DNA of 64,000 nucleotides from Cryptomeria japonica (GCF_030272615.1 NC_081406.1:173174861-173238860), one strand, 5' to 3'; counted from the stretch's first letter, positions 1-11,202 are shown. Notes: a model not told the origin generated them from the sequence alone. Translations and numbers: made by a program.

Positions 1-257
1 TTCATTGTCAACTTATTTATTGGACACATTGGTGTTATTCTTATATTACTTTCCACATTATGTCACTAGTTTAATAAATCCAATGCCATTCATATGTATC
101 ATGTTCTTAGTACTTTCTTTCTATCTAATGAGATCTAAGCTAAAAAAAAATATTTTTTCTCGATAATAAGCATTTTCTTATTTTAGAATAGAATTGAAAA
201 TTTTGTTACATAGATCTTTATGTATTTTATAATACTTTGTTATTTTTAAATTCTCTA

Positions 258-558
258 AATTCGCTTGCAATTGTTTCTAGTTTTGATTGTGTGTAGTCTT
301 TTTACATCAACATTTTGGTTCCCACTCCATGATCCATCATCAGAATAAAAAGAGAGTTGAGAAGCATAAAAATGAATAGTTGCACACTTGGACTCGCTTA
401 AATGGGGGTTATTTAAGCCAGTCCAAGTGTGCAACAAATCACTTTTATTCTTCTTGACTCTCTTTTTATTCTGATGATGGATTATGGAGTGTGATTTGAA
501 ACATTGATACAAAAAAACTACATGCAATCAAAACCAAAAACAATTGCAAGCAAATTAT
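258..558. mobile_element. Foldback (MITE-like) element 1
   Basis: The two halves are imperfect reverse complements along almost their whole length, from GCTTGCAATTG at the left edge to CAATTGCAAGC at the right. The centre is GTTGCACACTTGGACT, a short loop, then AGTCCAAGTGTGCAAC. No coding capacity is present; ORFs over it are arms of the palindrome. It shares arm sequence (GATCCATCATCA and neighbouring words) with the foldback at 4854-5235, so both belong to one family. The exact ends and target duplication are ambiguous because AATT occurs at both edges. Confidence 0.75.
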
Positions 559-2593
559 AGATTGTGGAAATTTGATATATTTGATTCTTGAAATTGATTA
601 TGCAAACACGTTTCGTAAGGTGGACTGTACTAAAATGTAAAATTTCTACAAGGTCTAGTCCTCTTGTTCATGATTTTTGTTTATTTGTAGATGATACTTA
701 GTGATATTTGATTTGTATGCACAACAAGTATCATGTCATCTTTACCTCATGGTTTTGATAACTAGTTTATAATTTTTAAGTTTTAATTTTTTCACTACTT
801 TCTATCTATCTATTAAGTTTCACTTCATATATCAATTTAAAAAAAAAATTATATAGCATCATTTTTTAACATATTCTCTTTTTTCTCGAGGATTTATTAG
901 AATTCAAAATTCAATTTTAGCACATTGAGTTATGCAATTAGGATAATAAATTAAAGGTTTTAGTTCTTCAAGAGAAACATTATTTGGTTTCAAATAAATT
1001 GGTGTTTAACAATAATTCAATTTATAATTATAAATATTTTTTTATAAATTATAAGAATCACTTATAAAATTGGTTAGAATTTTTTTCAAGGGTGTATCTG
1101 ATTCCTAATCTAGTATGCCTAATAGTTGTTGGAAACAACAAGATCCCTTACAAAAAAAAATACTATCCACAAAATAGCAAGAAGCAAAATGAGAAATGTC
1201 ATAAACAAATTTTCATATTGTCACTAGTAACCACATGTGCACAAAAAGGTTCCTTCCATATAAAGACAACCAATAAGAGGTGAGAAGGTAGGTGTAAAAT
1301 TCTGACTACCCCTCCAAGTATGCAACAAGTGTAGGAATCTATGGACAAGTGTTGGGACGCTTGGTGAGTCTACATGAGGTGAGACAAAAGTTTCTCTAAC
1401 GTCCCATAAGGTGAGGAGAGGATATCTTGATCCTATGAGTGAGCTTAAATATAATGTGAATTGGACTCAACTAATTAGGCTAAGAGAAAACTAGTTAGGT
1501 AAAACACTTTTTCACACTAACACCCTTTTAGCAAAACTTAGGGAGTAAGCTAATCACATAAAAGATGATTCCCAATAGTTCATGGCTTGATAAAGTACTC
1601 ATATATAAATAATGATGTCTCATAACTAGAGAAAGGGAGAAACCATGTGGGAATAAAACTCCACTCTAAAAGAGAGAATTACAAAGGTAAAACTTCTTAA
1701 AAATATATTCATGTAAAGATGAACATGATGATGAAGAACCCCTGAAGCATGTCAAGAATTGTAAACTCTGTCGAAAGATGAACAAGTGTATGCAAGAATC
1801 AATGAACCTCTAACAGATGTAGATCAAGAGATACAAATATGATCAAACAACGTAAATAAAAAAGAACAAATGTCACATAATACACTAGTTAGAAGTGGCA
1901 AATGTTCAACCTGTACTATGTGATAGAAAGAAATAAAACACAAGTGTCACATAGTACACTACTTAGAAGTAATCGGTGTTCATGAATCTCACATTAATGA
2001 TCCACCAAAAGAATCTCCCATATGAGAGATTCAAATGTGTAGGTTTATGCGACTCTCTTGCAAATATGTAAATTATATAAGGCTCGATAAGGTTCCTCCA
2101 CTACTCCACTGTAAATAGAAAGCATTAGATATAGCAACACAAATGTCACGATTTCCCCCTTAATGCTAATCAGGAAGGAATGATAGAAAATTAGCATTAG
2201 AGATCAATTACAGTTATGATTAAGGTAAAATTAGGGTTGTAGTTATGTATAGGGTTTGAGTCAAGGTTCACTTAGGTTTCAATTTAGATTAAATAAAATT
2301 TAAACAAAATAACTAAAACAAAATAAAGCAAACACCTCAAAAATGATATCTCTCCTCATCTTCTACATATATTTTTTTAAATATAGATATATGCTACTTA
2401 ATTAAGAACCATAGCAACTTCTTATTCAAAGAAAAAATTATATGTACATAAACATAATTAACATTTTAATTAAATATTAAAGCTAAAAAAAAAAATGTAT
2501 TCATTAAAAATAACTAAAATAGAATTCCCAACTCGCCTATTTAAAATATCTCAAACTTTTACATTCAACAAAACTGAGCCTTGATAAACTTTT
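559..2593. other. AT-rich intergenic DNA, no gene seen
   Basis: No ORF here has a recognisable product or plausible splice structure. The sequence is AT-rich with frequent homopolymer A and T runs. A partial repeat around 1880-1970 (words such as CACATAGTACACTA) occurs twice. Nothing else is supportable. Confidence 0.6.
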
Positions 2594-2869
2594 TTGATGA
2601 TTTTACTTTACAATACAACAAAAGCCATTATAATCATAATTTTTTTCATTTATTGATGACTTGACTTTACAATACAACAAAAGCCACTATAATCATAATT
2701 TTTTTCTTTTAATATCTCCATGAAGGAAATTGTCTAGACTCCATGAAGGAAAATTGTCTAGACTCCATGAAGGGTGTGGTCTGCTAGGTGGAGTGTGATC
2801 TAAATGAATGTAAGGATTTAGCCCTGATAAGTGTGATCTAAATTAATTAAGGATTTAGCCCTGATAAAT
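2594..2869. repeat. Cluster of three short tandem duplications
   Basis: Three unrelated units are each locally duplicated. A 59-bp unit occurs at 2594-2652 and 2653-2711 (both contain ACAATACAACAAAAGCCA). A 23-24 bp unit beginning TCCATGAAGG occurs two and a half times at 2717-2773. A unit of about 38 bp containing GGATTTAGCCCTGATAA occurs twice at 2795-2869. Clustering suggests replication slippage rather than transposition. Confidence 0.8.
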
Positions 2870-3350
2870 GTGACTAATCCTCGCATAGCTACAACTATAT
2901 TGTGAAAATTGCAAGCTACAACATATAAAACAAATTAATCTCCTAAAAACAAAACTCTCTCCTTCTTCAAATAGAGGCAACAAAGTTGGCTATTGAAGCA
3001 ACTTTCTGAAATGTTTTCACTACTTTTGACACTCCAACATAAAAACTCGCCTGCTTATCTCATTCATATTAAAAACTTAAACCTAGTTCAACCATTCCAT
3101 CATAATCCAAAACAAACTGCTCGATAACATTATCAGATTTCCTTTTTGGTAGCCATATTACGAACTTGGACGATCTCATTTTCTTGACAAGCACTTGCTT
3201 CCAGTAAATTGTCTCATTAGTATTACCATACGAATCTGGGTTTTCCTTAAACTAGAAATCTTACTCCATGCTCTCAAGACGTGACTAGGAATCAAATAAA
3301 GTTGCTTTAAGTTACAAATGATGGCTGTTTAAAAGCACAGAGAGACTTGT
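2870..3350. other. Intergenic region downstream of the HMA gene
   Basis: No gene is seen. This stretch would contain the 3' untranslated region of the minus-strand gene that ends at 3351, but I could not fix a polyadenylation signal. Confidence 0.5.
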
Positions 3351-4022
3351 TCAACAGATAACGCAAGTATTAGGATACTCTTCCCTCACAACAGTGTATT
3401 GATACGGTCTATAATCGTAGCTCATAGGCACATACACAACATTAGGATACTCTTCCCTCACAACAGTGTATTGATACGGTCTATAATCGTAGCTCATGGG
3501 CACATGATACACAACTTCAACTTTTGGATGTTCTGCTTTATTCTCCTTTGTTTCACCTTGAGGTTTCTTCTCTTCTTTCTTCTCAGCCCCCTTTTTCTCC
3601 TCTTTTTTCTCGCCTTCCTTTTTCTCCTCTTTCGCAGAACCCACGCTCAGCAAATCTGCGAAGCCAAGTTTCCTGAGTTTACAGGTCAAATGGACGGGAT
3701 CCACATCCCCTATCACAGTCATCTTCTTTTCCTTCATGTCCACAGACACAGAATCCACCCCTAAAATACAAATATTCATCCATCAGATTTTATAGTAGAA
3801 TAAAGTTTTAATCTCAAGGTTTGAAAGCAAATTGGAAGAGTTACCATACCATAAACACCTGTAACCTGCTTGAGGGCCTTTTTCTTGCTGCTCTCGTTTT
3901 CAATGGCCACTTTTAGCACTATTTTCTGTAGAACACAACCGTCAGCTATGCACTCGCTGAAAAAACGAGTCTCTGGGAATGCATTTGCAAAGAGAAAAGA
4001 GTAGGAAAAATGATACCTTCAT
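3351..4022 (-). CDS. HMA-domain protein with CaaX end (HIPP-like), three exons
   Basis: Predicted exons on the minus strand are 4022-4017 (ATGAAG, then donor GTATCA), 3925-3850 (acceptor CTACAG, donor GTATGG) and 3760-3351 (acceptor TTTTAG). They join in frame to 163 residues. Residues about 3-70 match the heavy-metal-associated fold of plant HIPPs (KIVLKVAIENESSKKKALK, then VDSVSVDMKEKKMTVIGDVD). The usual CxxC metal-binding loop is replaced by ENESSKK, so copper or zinc binding by the canonical site is unlikely. A lysine/glutamate-rich linker follows, then a 24-residue tandem repeat containing MSYDYRPYQYTVVREEYPN, and the C-terminus CVIC fits a CaaX prenylation box. Known family members act at membranes in metal handling or stress, and some lack the cysteines. 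The tiny first exon is typical of the family. An alternative start at 3779 lies in the intron and is rejected. This is the only apparently intact host gene here. Confidence 0.85.
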
Positions 4023-4126
4023 CGAGAATTCCAAGACGTTTAAGCGATGAGAATCAGACTCTTTAGCAGAATGAAAACAATTTAACAATGAATGCGATGC
4101 ACAGAGGACGGGATGTTCTTAACAGG

Positions 4127-4136
4127 GCTTATAAAG
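4127..4136 (-). promoter_or_regulatory. Candidate TATA box of the HMA gene
   Basis: On the minus strand the sequence reads CTTTATAAGC about 105 bases upstream of the start codon. That leaves room for a 5' untranslated region of about 70-80 bases. A GC-richer stretch surrounds it, unlike the AT-rich background. A MITE (4246-4524) lies only about 110 bases further upstream. Confidence 0.5.
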
Positions 4137-4245
4137 AGGCGAGTGGAGAGGATGTCCAACGAATGAAAGGTTTGTGGTAAAGAGACTCCCCGTACTTGGC
4201 AGCCATGGCAACTGGCATTGAAACTCACTGTGCCCAACATTTAAG

Positions 4246-4524
4246 GGCATTGGCTATGCAGCTCTTTAAACAGCACTGCATAGCCTAGGCCCTAAGTCTG
4301 AACCAATTTACTGATCCGTAGCACTGCCAACATGGTGAACCTATGCAGCTCTTTAAACAGCACTGCATAGCCTAGGCCCTAAGTCTGAACCAATTTACTG
4401 ATCCGTAGCACTGCGAACATGGTGAACCGGTTCACCATGTTCGCAGTGCTACGGATCAGTAAATTGGTTCAGACTTAGGGCCTAGGCTATGCAGTGCTGT
4501 TTAAAGAGCTGCATAGCCAGTGCC
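4246..4524. mobile_element. Mutator-like MITE with 9-bp target duplication
   Basis: The element begins GGCATTGGCTATGCAG and ends CTGCATAGCCAGTGCC, which are inverted repeats. It is flanked by the perfect 9-bp direct repeat ACATTTAAG (4237-4245 and 4525-4533), the size produced by Mutator-superfamily transposases. The centre is the perfect palindrome GGTGAACCGGTTCACC (4421-4436). The left arm carries an 87-bp segment twice in tandem (4254-4340, 4341-4427), whereas the right arm has it once. There is no coding capacity, so it depended on a transposase encoded elsewhere. Confidence 0.85.
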
Positions 4525-4533
4525 ACATTTAAG

Positions 4534-4853
4534 AGTTGAAATGAATTTTTGAACGTGATGTCATACGAACTCGCCTATTATGGAGCTTGAAGATGTAAGG
4601 AAAGCAGCCGTACTTTACACATTTCTTCTGTTGTATTTGGGTAGAGAGGACTTTTTTGAACTCATGCCACTTTTGCACCTTCCAATATTTTATTATTTAT
4701 ACTTATGTGACATTTTTCTTTATCAAAAATGTTAATCTAATTTTGTAGAACTAAAAATGGATAGACTTTTGTCTTTGGAGGATGCCAGGTATGTGACATT
4801 CCTCTTTATCACAAACCTTAATCCAATTTTGTAGATTTAAAACTGGATATAAG
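4534..4853. other. Distal 5' flank of the HMA gene
   Basis: No gene is seen. The part from 4534 to about 4690 is similar to 8930-9070, showing it belongs to a duplicated gene-flanking segment. Imperfect repeats containing TGTGACATT occur near 4708 and 4792. Confidence 0.6.
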
Positions 4854-5235
4854 GTATCATTTAGTTGCTTCTAGATTTGATTGTGTGTATTTCTTTTGCA
4901 TGATTGTTTTGGATCATTCTTTGTGATCCATCATCAAGAATTAAGAGAGTGCAAGGAGATGTAGAATTGTAAATATATTATATTCAAGTACGATCATCCT
5001 CATAATAATACCTTGTAGAATTATAAGGAGATGTAGAATTGTAAATATATTATATTCAAGTACGATCATCCTCATAATTCTACAAGGAGATGTGGCTACC
5101 CACATCTCCTTGTAGAATTATGAGGATGATCGTACTTACAATTCTACATCTCTTTGCACTCTCTAACATCCTAATGATGCATCACGAAGTGTGACTCGAA
5201 AAGTTAATGTAAAAAGAATTACACATAAATGATAC
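4854..5235. mobile_element. Foldback (MITE-like) element 2
   Basis: It is bounded by GTATCATTTA on the left and its complement TAAATGATAC on the right, with long inverted arms meeting near 5090 (TGTGGCTACCCACA). A segment containing GGAGATGTAGAATTGTAA is repeated in tandem in the left arm, 82 bases apart (about 4953 and 5035), but is single in the right arm. Arm sequence is shared with the foldback at 258-558. There is no coding capacity. Confidence 0.75.
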
Positions 5236-5299
5236 ACTAATAGATTGCAGAAATTTGAAAAAATTAATGGATATAAGGTGTTTAAACATATTAAACTTA

Positions 5300-5960
5300 A
5301 AAGTAAAGAAAATAAACATGTGGTATTAAGGAGGAGTACAAACATAATTTTATTTGCACACATTTTCCAAGAGTCATTATAGATATATAGATATGCAAAA
5401 TCTTCATTAGAGTTCTATTAGCATTTTTATTTGCATTCATCACTACTCTCTCAAACAAGTATTTATAGTTTTAAAGGTTGTTGTCACATGGAAGGGACCA
5501 CTACCACACACTAAAAAAAAAATGTTGTATAGAACATCACTACACCCAAACAAACAAAACTCCACATGCTGCTATCATTGTGCAATTTAATGCAAAAAAA
5601 ATAAGTTTTCAAAAACTTTATTCTATTAATCTTAAAAAGATATCAAGTGTTTATTTAAAGATTAAACAAGGAAAAGTAAAGCGAATAAGAATATTGCATT
5701 AAGGAGGAGCACAAGCATACTTTTATTTGCACACATTTTTTTAGTCATTATAGATAATTTAGATCTAAAAAATCTTTATTAGATTTCTACTAGCATTTTC
5801 ATTTGTATGCATCACAAATATCTCAAACAAGTATTTATAGTTTTAAAGGATGTTGTCACATGGAAAGCAACAATGCCACACATTAAAAAAGACAAGAATT
5901 TTTAATAGAACATCAATGTACTAAAATAAACAAAATTGCACATGCTTAAATTTATTGCAA
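5300..5960. repeat. Diverged tandem duplication, unit about 373 bp
   Basis: The words ATTAAGGAGGAG, TTTTATTTGCACACATTTT, CAAGTATTTATAGTTTTAAA and TGTTGTCACATGGAA recur in the same order about 373 bases apart (for example AAGGAGGAG at 5328 and 5701). The copies have clearly diverged, so the duplication is old. No coding function is visible. Confidence 0.8.
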
Positions 5961-7786
5961 AAGCAAAGTTCTCAAAACTTGATTCAAATAATCTACAAAC
6001 CAAAAGGTGAAATACATTAAATAGTTAGGTATTCTTCAATGGCCCATTCAAATTAGCAATATCCCACATGTAATAAAAATAGACAACTATAAGATCCTTT
6101 GTAATATACTATAATGCTGTTATATCAATGAACTCCTCAATACATCATGGCAATAAACATGATTAGAGAGAACTAGCAACAAACTCAAAGGATTGCCTAA
6201 ATTATTACAATCTACCATGAACAGATCTAATTATAAACAAATCCTTGCATAATTGTGTCTTCTTATGCCTTTCATAATATATTCACATCATATTCAAAAT
6301 ATTATGTGTGATGTCATTTGATGCCCTAGATTATCGATTTGACCACCTCTATGCATAGATGGATCTAAAGATCAACCAAGAACCATATTTTACATCATTT
6401 AGCTCCTTCATGGTGGTGAGGGTACAAGTAAAATGCAATTCATAATTTACAATCAATTCATCTTTTCATTGTCAATACCATTTATAAGAAAGGAAGAATA
6501 CTTACAAAAGGAGGATAGAATATTCTTTGATCATGCAAGAATAGTTAAGTTTCAAGTTTGCAAAAGGAGTCATTTTCTAAGAGATAAAATATTTTCAAGA
6601 TCTAGATGTTATGGTGTTCTTTATAGCATGTAAAGGGGGAGAACAAGTTTGTCATGTAATTGCATTGTGTAGGGTCTAGAGAACTAGGTGCAAGACTACT
6701 ATTTACAAACTTTACTAGGGGTGTGAAGTTGAAAGTGAGGTCCACGACCTACCAAATGTAAGACATGAAATTTGGGGATTAAGGAGAAACTTATAATTTA
6801 CAAGAAGGATAAAGTGCAATGGGAGATGGGATGTTCATGGGAAAAAGATGTAGTTGGACCATGACTATATAGACACAATATAGTTTGCAATATGTAAAAT
6901 ATAAAGTACAATTTCACTCTATAACCCAAACTCAAATGTATTTTGTACCCACGGGTATGAACTATAAGGTCCACCAGATAAGTAATAGTAGGGGTATAAG
7001 GTGCAAAGGAAAATCGTAATTCAAGCATCATGAAAACTAAAAAATCCAACTTCATGTGTGATATTTATGGAATGGGGATAAAATTATAGATAGGGACATA
7101 TTATAATAAAGATATAAAGTGTTAAACATAAATTCATTATTCCATGGGAATGTGTCCCTCCCCAAAAAACCCCATGTCCCTTGTACAGAGACATCTCCAA
7201 GACTTGGAGACTTGGGGGAAATGCCCCCCCACAACACCACCACCTCTACCACCTCTATCAAGTCACTCACTTTATGCCACATGCCATTATATACTGATTG
7301 CAACCTTTAACTTTGTGAAAACTAGTTTGGCTTTAATGGAGCACTCATAGAGATGTTATATTGCAAATTTTGCTTTGAGGATTTCAATTCACTTTAATTT
7401 GTATATAAGTGTTGGCCTCCCACTATTGCTCCACTTCTTTTTCCCCACTATCTCCTCGTCATCCCCAAATTTAGGTCCTTGATCCTTTCATCCCTGAAAA
7501 TTGTCCCCACATCCCTTTGAGGAAACTCGATAGAACTATGCATAAATTCAACCCATATCTTTCCATACAAAAAGCTTGTAAGCTTGTAGAGTTGATTTAT
7601 ATTTTCACACTAGTATAATACAAATAGACTCTATGATCCAACCAAATAAGAGCTTATGAGGTAGTGGGGTTAATTTATTTTACAATTCACCCTCTACAAA
7701 TTGCAAAATGTAATTTTACACTACTCTGTCCCATAAACGTTGGGCACTAGCTATGCAGTGGACAAAATATCCCGCCACATGTTGTG
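5961..7786. other. Intergenic DNA, no gene recognised
   Basis: Short ORFs occur but none shows a known motif or splice logic. Around 7140-7260 and 7430-7520 the base composition shifts to C-rich (words such as GTCCCTCCCC and CATCCCCAAAT), unlike the surroundings, and may be old repeat fragments. Between about 7905 and 7975 there is a degenerate run of GGTTAGGGTTAGGGTTAGG type. Confidence 0.5.
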
Positions 7787-8699
7787 CCCCCCATGCCATG
7801 TGTACGGTTTGATTGGACGTATTGGATCTTTCTTTCATGCACATAACATCAGTACCTGTAGTCAGTTTGACCCTGCAGTCATTTTTCTGATTAAGCTTAG
7901 GATTTAGGGTTATGGTTAGGATTATGGCTAGGGTTAGTGTCGATGTCCTAGTTAGGGTTAGGGTTAGGAATTAAGAAGAAGAAGTTTTAATCCATTATAG
8001 ATTTTTCTTTTCAATAATTTATTTTCTAACATAATTATGTAGATATCAATTATATTTCTACTATTTGGGATCTCCAAAGATTAATAAGATTCATTCCAAA
8101 CCCTAAAGGAATTTTCCTCATTAATAAAAATTAATTAATAAAGAATATAATCTTTATTAAAAAAATTAATAAAGAATAATATTAAAAAAAAGGGATAAAA
8201 ATCATTTATTTGTATTGTATTCATAATCTTATCAATAAAAATTATAATGATAAAGAATAATTAATAAATGATAACAATCATTTATTTTAATTTATAATAT
8301 TTTTTTATAATTTTAGTTATTATAAAAACAAATTAAAGTAATTTTTTAAAATTTCAACCCTAAAAAAATCTCTCAAACAAAATTTGTTTTTCTTTATTAA
8401 ATAGTTTTATGATTTATATCTTTTAAAATATTATATATTTTTTTAATACATATCATTAAATCATTTGTATTATATTATTACCTACATTATTTATAATTTC
8501 ACTGTAAAAGATACAAGTTAGAATGAAAATGATTTGAAAAAAAAAATTCCAAAAAAATAAAAACAAAGCATTTAATTTGTTTTACCGGGAAAGAGAGGTT
8601 GAACGGATTGTAGGGACAAACTGACTGTAGGTACTAATGTGATGTGCATGAAAGAAATAGTCACCACATCCAATCAAACTGTACACATGCCATGGGGGG
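7787..8699. mobile_element. Non-autonomous element with long terminal inverted repeats
   Basis: The left arm (7787 to about 7880) and right arm (about 8606 to 8699) are inverted repeats starting CCCCCCATG(C/G)CATGTGTAC and including TTTCTTTCATGCACAT and GTCAGTTTG. The interior is very AT-rich and has no ORF of note. The nine flanking bases are CATGTTGTG on the left and CATGGCATG on the right, 6 of 9 identical, compatible with a decayed Mutator-type target duplication. The class is therefore tentative. Confidence 0.6.
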
Positions 8700-8859
8700 C
8701 ATGGCATGGGGCAGGCCATTTTGTTTGTTGTGTCCTTTTATAAAGTGAGTTTCATCTACTTGGATAGCCATACAAATTTTCATAAACAGTGGCTCTATTG
8801 ATGTGTTTTCCTTACATGTTGATGTACAAAACAATTGAATTACTGAAGCATCTTGTGGA

Positions 8860-9070
8860 AATTTGTGGTAGATTACTGCTGGATATGGCAAGCCATGGCA
8901 AGTGGCACTAACGCTCACTATGCCCAACATTAATAGTTGGAAGCACATGTCATACAAACTCTCTCCATAATACATGTGAAGGAGCAGAATATGAACTTAG
9001 ATTTGAGGGCGTACTTTACACATTTCTTCTTATATGCTTTTGTAGTCTGTTTAGCAACTTGACTTTTTTA
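8860..9070 (-). pseudogene. Duplicate of the HMA gene 5' flank, gene body missing
   Basis: This stretch aligns by eye with 4180-4245 plus 4525-4690: GCCATGGCAA, CTCACT.TGCCCAACATT, GTCATAC.AACTC and GTACTTTACACATTTCTTCT occur in the same order. The MITE at 4246-4524 is absent here, leaving an empty-site allele. The corresponding HMA exons are not found next to it, so only promoter-proximal flank remains. The strand is that of the source gene. Confidence 0.7.
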
Positions 9071-9663
9071 ACCATGTCAATTTGGGAAATGGTTATCCAA
9101 TAGACAGATTCAAAATAGTAATGTATACGTATATATATGTGTGTATGTGATGTATATGTATCTATACACATACATATACATCACATATGTATATGTATAT
9201 GTACACACACATGGTACATATATACATAAACACATAAGAGTATATATGTATCATGTAGGGTTCTATATGGGTAAGTGCACCAAGATGGTGTGCAAAAAGG
9301 GGTATACATGGACATTTTTTTTTTAAATTAGGTAAACCTGAACTTGGAGGAGAAAGTTAAGAGTCTTCAACTCAAGATATGAAGATACTCAAACAATAAA
9401 GATTGTAGTACTCTGCATCTAGTTTCCAAACTACTATTTTTTTTAAAAATATGATAAGATTAAGGAGGTCAAATCCTTCATGCATGAAATATAGACCTTG
9501 ATTTTTTTTTTTAAACATAACATAGTGTCTGACACGTGCATCAAAAAATTTATAGTTAGATTTAGTATTTTGACAAATCCTTTGGAAAAAAGATAGTTAA
9601 GAGTGAGCACTAGAAGTTGTGTATTTTATTGTAATTTTTTATTTAGTATTTTTTTTATGGTAT
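9071..9663. repeat. TA-rich foldback microsatellite and AT-rich spacer
   Basis: From about 9128 to 9240 there is a TATATG/CATATA-type simple repeat forming a foldback: GTGATGTATATGTAT is followed by ATACATATACATCAC. Downstream, 9269-9311 resembles the reverse complement of 29701-29752 inside a retroelement. The remaining sequence is AT-rich with nothing recognisable. Confidence 0.65.
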
Positions 9664-10680
9664 TGTAAGGGGTCATATGGTTTCTTAAGGGGTCCTAAGA
9701 CACAATATGACCCCAAAGGACACATTATGACCCATAACAACACTTAAGGGGTCATATGGTGTTCTAAGGGGTCATAGGACACTGTATGACCCCTTTGGAC
9801 ACAATATGACCTCTAACGACACCTAAAAGGTCATATTGTGTCCTAAGGGTTCATATGACACAATATGACCCCTTAGAACACAATATGACCCATAACAACA
9901 CTGAAGGGATCATATGGTGTCCTACGGGGTCACAGGATACCATATGACCCCTAAGGACAACATACAACCCATAACGACACCTTATGGTGTCATAAGGGGT
10001 CATATGGTGTTCCAAGGGGTCATAGGATACAATATGACCCCTAACAACACCTAAAGGGTCATATGGTGTCTTAAGGGGTCAAAAGATACCATATAACCCC
10101 TAAACACCATACAACACATAACGACACCATATGGTGTCCTAAGGGGTCATAGGACACAATATGACCCCTTAGGACACAATATGACCCCTAACGACACCAT
10201 ATAACCCTAATGTGGTGCTCTAAGGGATCATGTGGTGTCCTAAGGGGTCTCTCTCTCCCTCCCTACCTTAGGACCCCACATAAAACCACATGACCCTATA
10301 ACAGCATATGATGTCCTAAGGGGTCAAGATGGCAAGATTCCATTATGATGTTGTAAGGTGGAAAGATGAACCATTATTACAATATAAAAAATAGTACCAA
10401 TACTACTTACAAGAATTAAAAAACTAGCATGCTCCCCCTCTCTCCCTTCCTCTATACAACATCCCTATCTTTATCTCTTCTTCTCTCCCTCCCCACTCTT
10501 TCTCTCTCCCTACCCCCTTTATCTCCCTTAATTTCCCATGCCCCTCCTATCTCTCTCTCCCTCTCTCCCTTCAGACCTTACATAACACCTAATGACTTCA
10601 TGTGATCCCTTAGCACACTACATGACCCTTTAGGAGCATATGATGTCCTAAGGGGACATATGGTGTCCTAAGGTGGCAAA
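9664..10680. repeat. Self-complementary minisatellite array
   Basis: Between 9664 and about 10340, and again at about 10590-10680, the words GGGGTCATATGGTGTCCTAA, GGGGTCATAGGACACAATAT and GACCCCTTAGGACACAATAT alternate in both orientations. Each unit largely contains its own reverse complement, so the array can form many overlapping hairpins on either strand. Unit order is irregular and copies are diverged. A CT-rich spacer (TCTCTCTCCCTCCCT) interrupts it near 10250. No coding role is visible. Confidence 0.8.
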
Positions 10681-10770
10681 ATGAACCATTATTACAATAT
10701 AAAAAGTAGTACTAATACTGCTTACAAAAATAACAAACCAGCATGCTTCCCTTCTCTCCCTTCCTCCATA
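10345..10770. repeat. Direct duplication, offset about 310 bp
   Basis: GAACCATTATTACAATATAAA, followed by a TAGTA.TAATACT.CTTACAA block and a CT-rich CTTCTCTCCCTTCCTC block, occurs at about 10370-10455 and again at about 10680-10765. The second copy abuts the BTB pseudogene. It looks like a local tandem duplication that includes the end of the minisatellite. Confidence 0.75.
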
Positions 10771-11161
10771 CCCCATCCATATACAAATTCAACTTGGTAA
10801 ACAACTTCTTTATCTGAAAATTGGCTGCAAGCCTTGCAAGTTGTTTATAATTGGTAAAAATTTCATTATCACCCACTTTTCTTGTGTAGAGAAAATTCAT
10901 AAACACTTTCAATATTTCTCCTCCTACATCCTCCACTATCACTTCTACTCTTCCGTTCTCCATGAAACCTGCAACCTGAAACACAATACTTTCTCCTCCC
11001 ACCTCTTTCATCAGTATATTTTATTTACCCATCTCATTATATACCACTTGGAACGTAATAATCTTATCTCCCACCTCCTTTATCACAATCACTCCTTTCT
11101 TTTGAACCATCAGATCCCCTTCAAACATGGCCCGAAAAACATCTAACTTGTTCACTTGCCA
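10770..11161 (-). pseudogene. BTB/POZ-domain fragment, broken
   Basis: Read on the minus strand from 11161, one frame gives VFRAMFEGD, then a stop near 11030, then VIVEDVGGEILKVFMNFLYT and a LARLAANFQIKKL segment. These are the core of a plant BTB/POZ domain (the VFRAMFE turn, the FLYTG-like strand and the final helical pair). An internal duplication is visible: KEVGDKIITFQV before the stop and KEVGGESIVFQV after it. There is no start region and no MATH, NPH3 or ankyrin partner domain nearby. The piece is too short and broken to make a functional adaptor. Confidence 0.7.
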
Positions 11162-11202
11162 ATATATTATAAAACAAAAGACAATGGAATGTCCTTAATC
11201 CG

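Noticed and set aside
3399-3764. Plus-strand ORF of 121 codons over the HMA gene
   Set aside because: It is the antisense shadow of exon 3, rich in phenylalanine and leucine from the GAA/AAG-rich linker.
7119-7350. Overlapping ORFs on both strands
   Set aside because: No motif, no splice signals and C-rich simple composition. More likely an old repeat fragment.
7905-7975. Telomere-like GGTTAGGG words
   Set aside because: Only a few degenerate copies, in a TTAGGG rather than a regular TTTAGGG phase. Too short to call an interstitial telomere.
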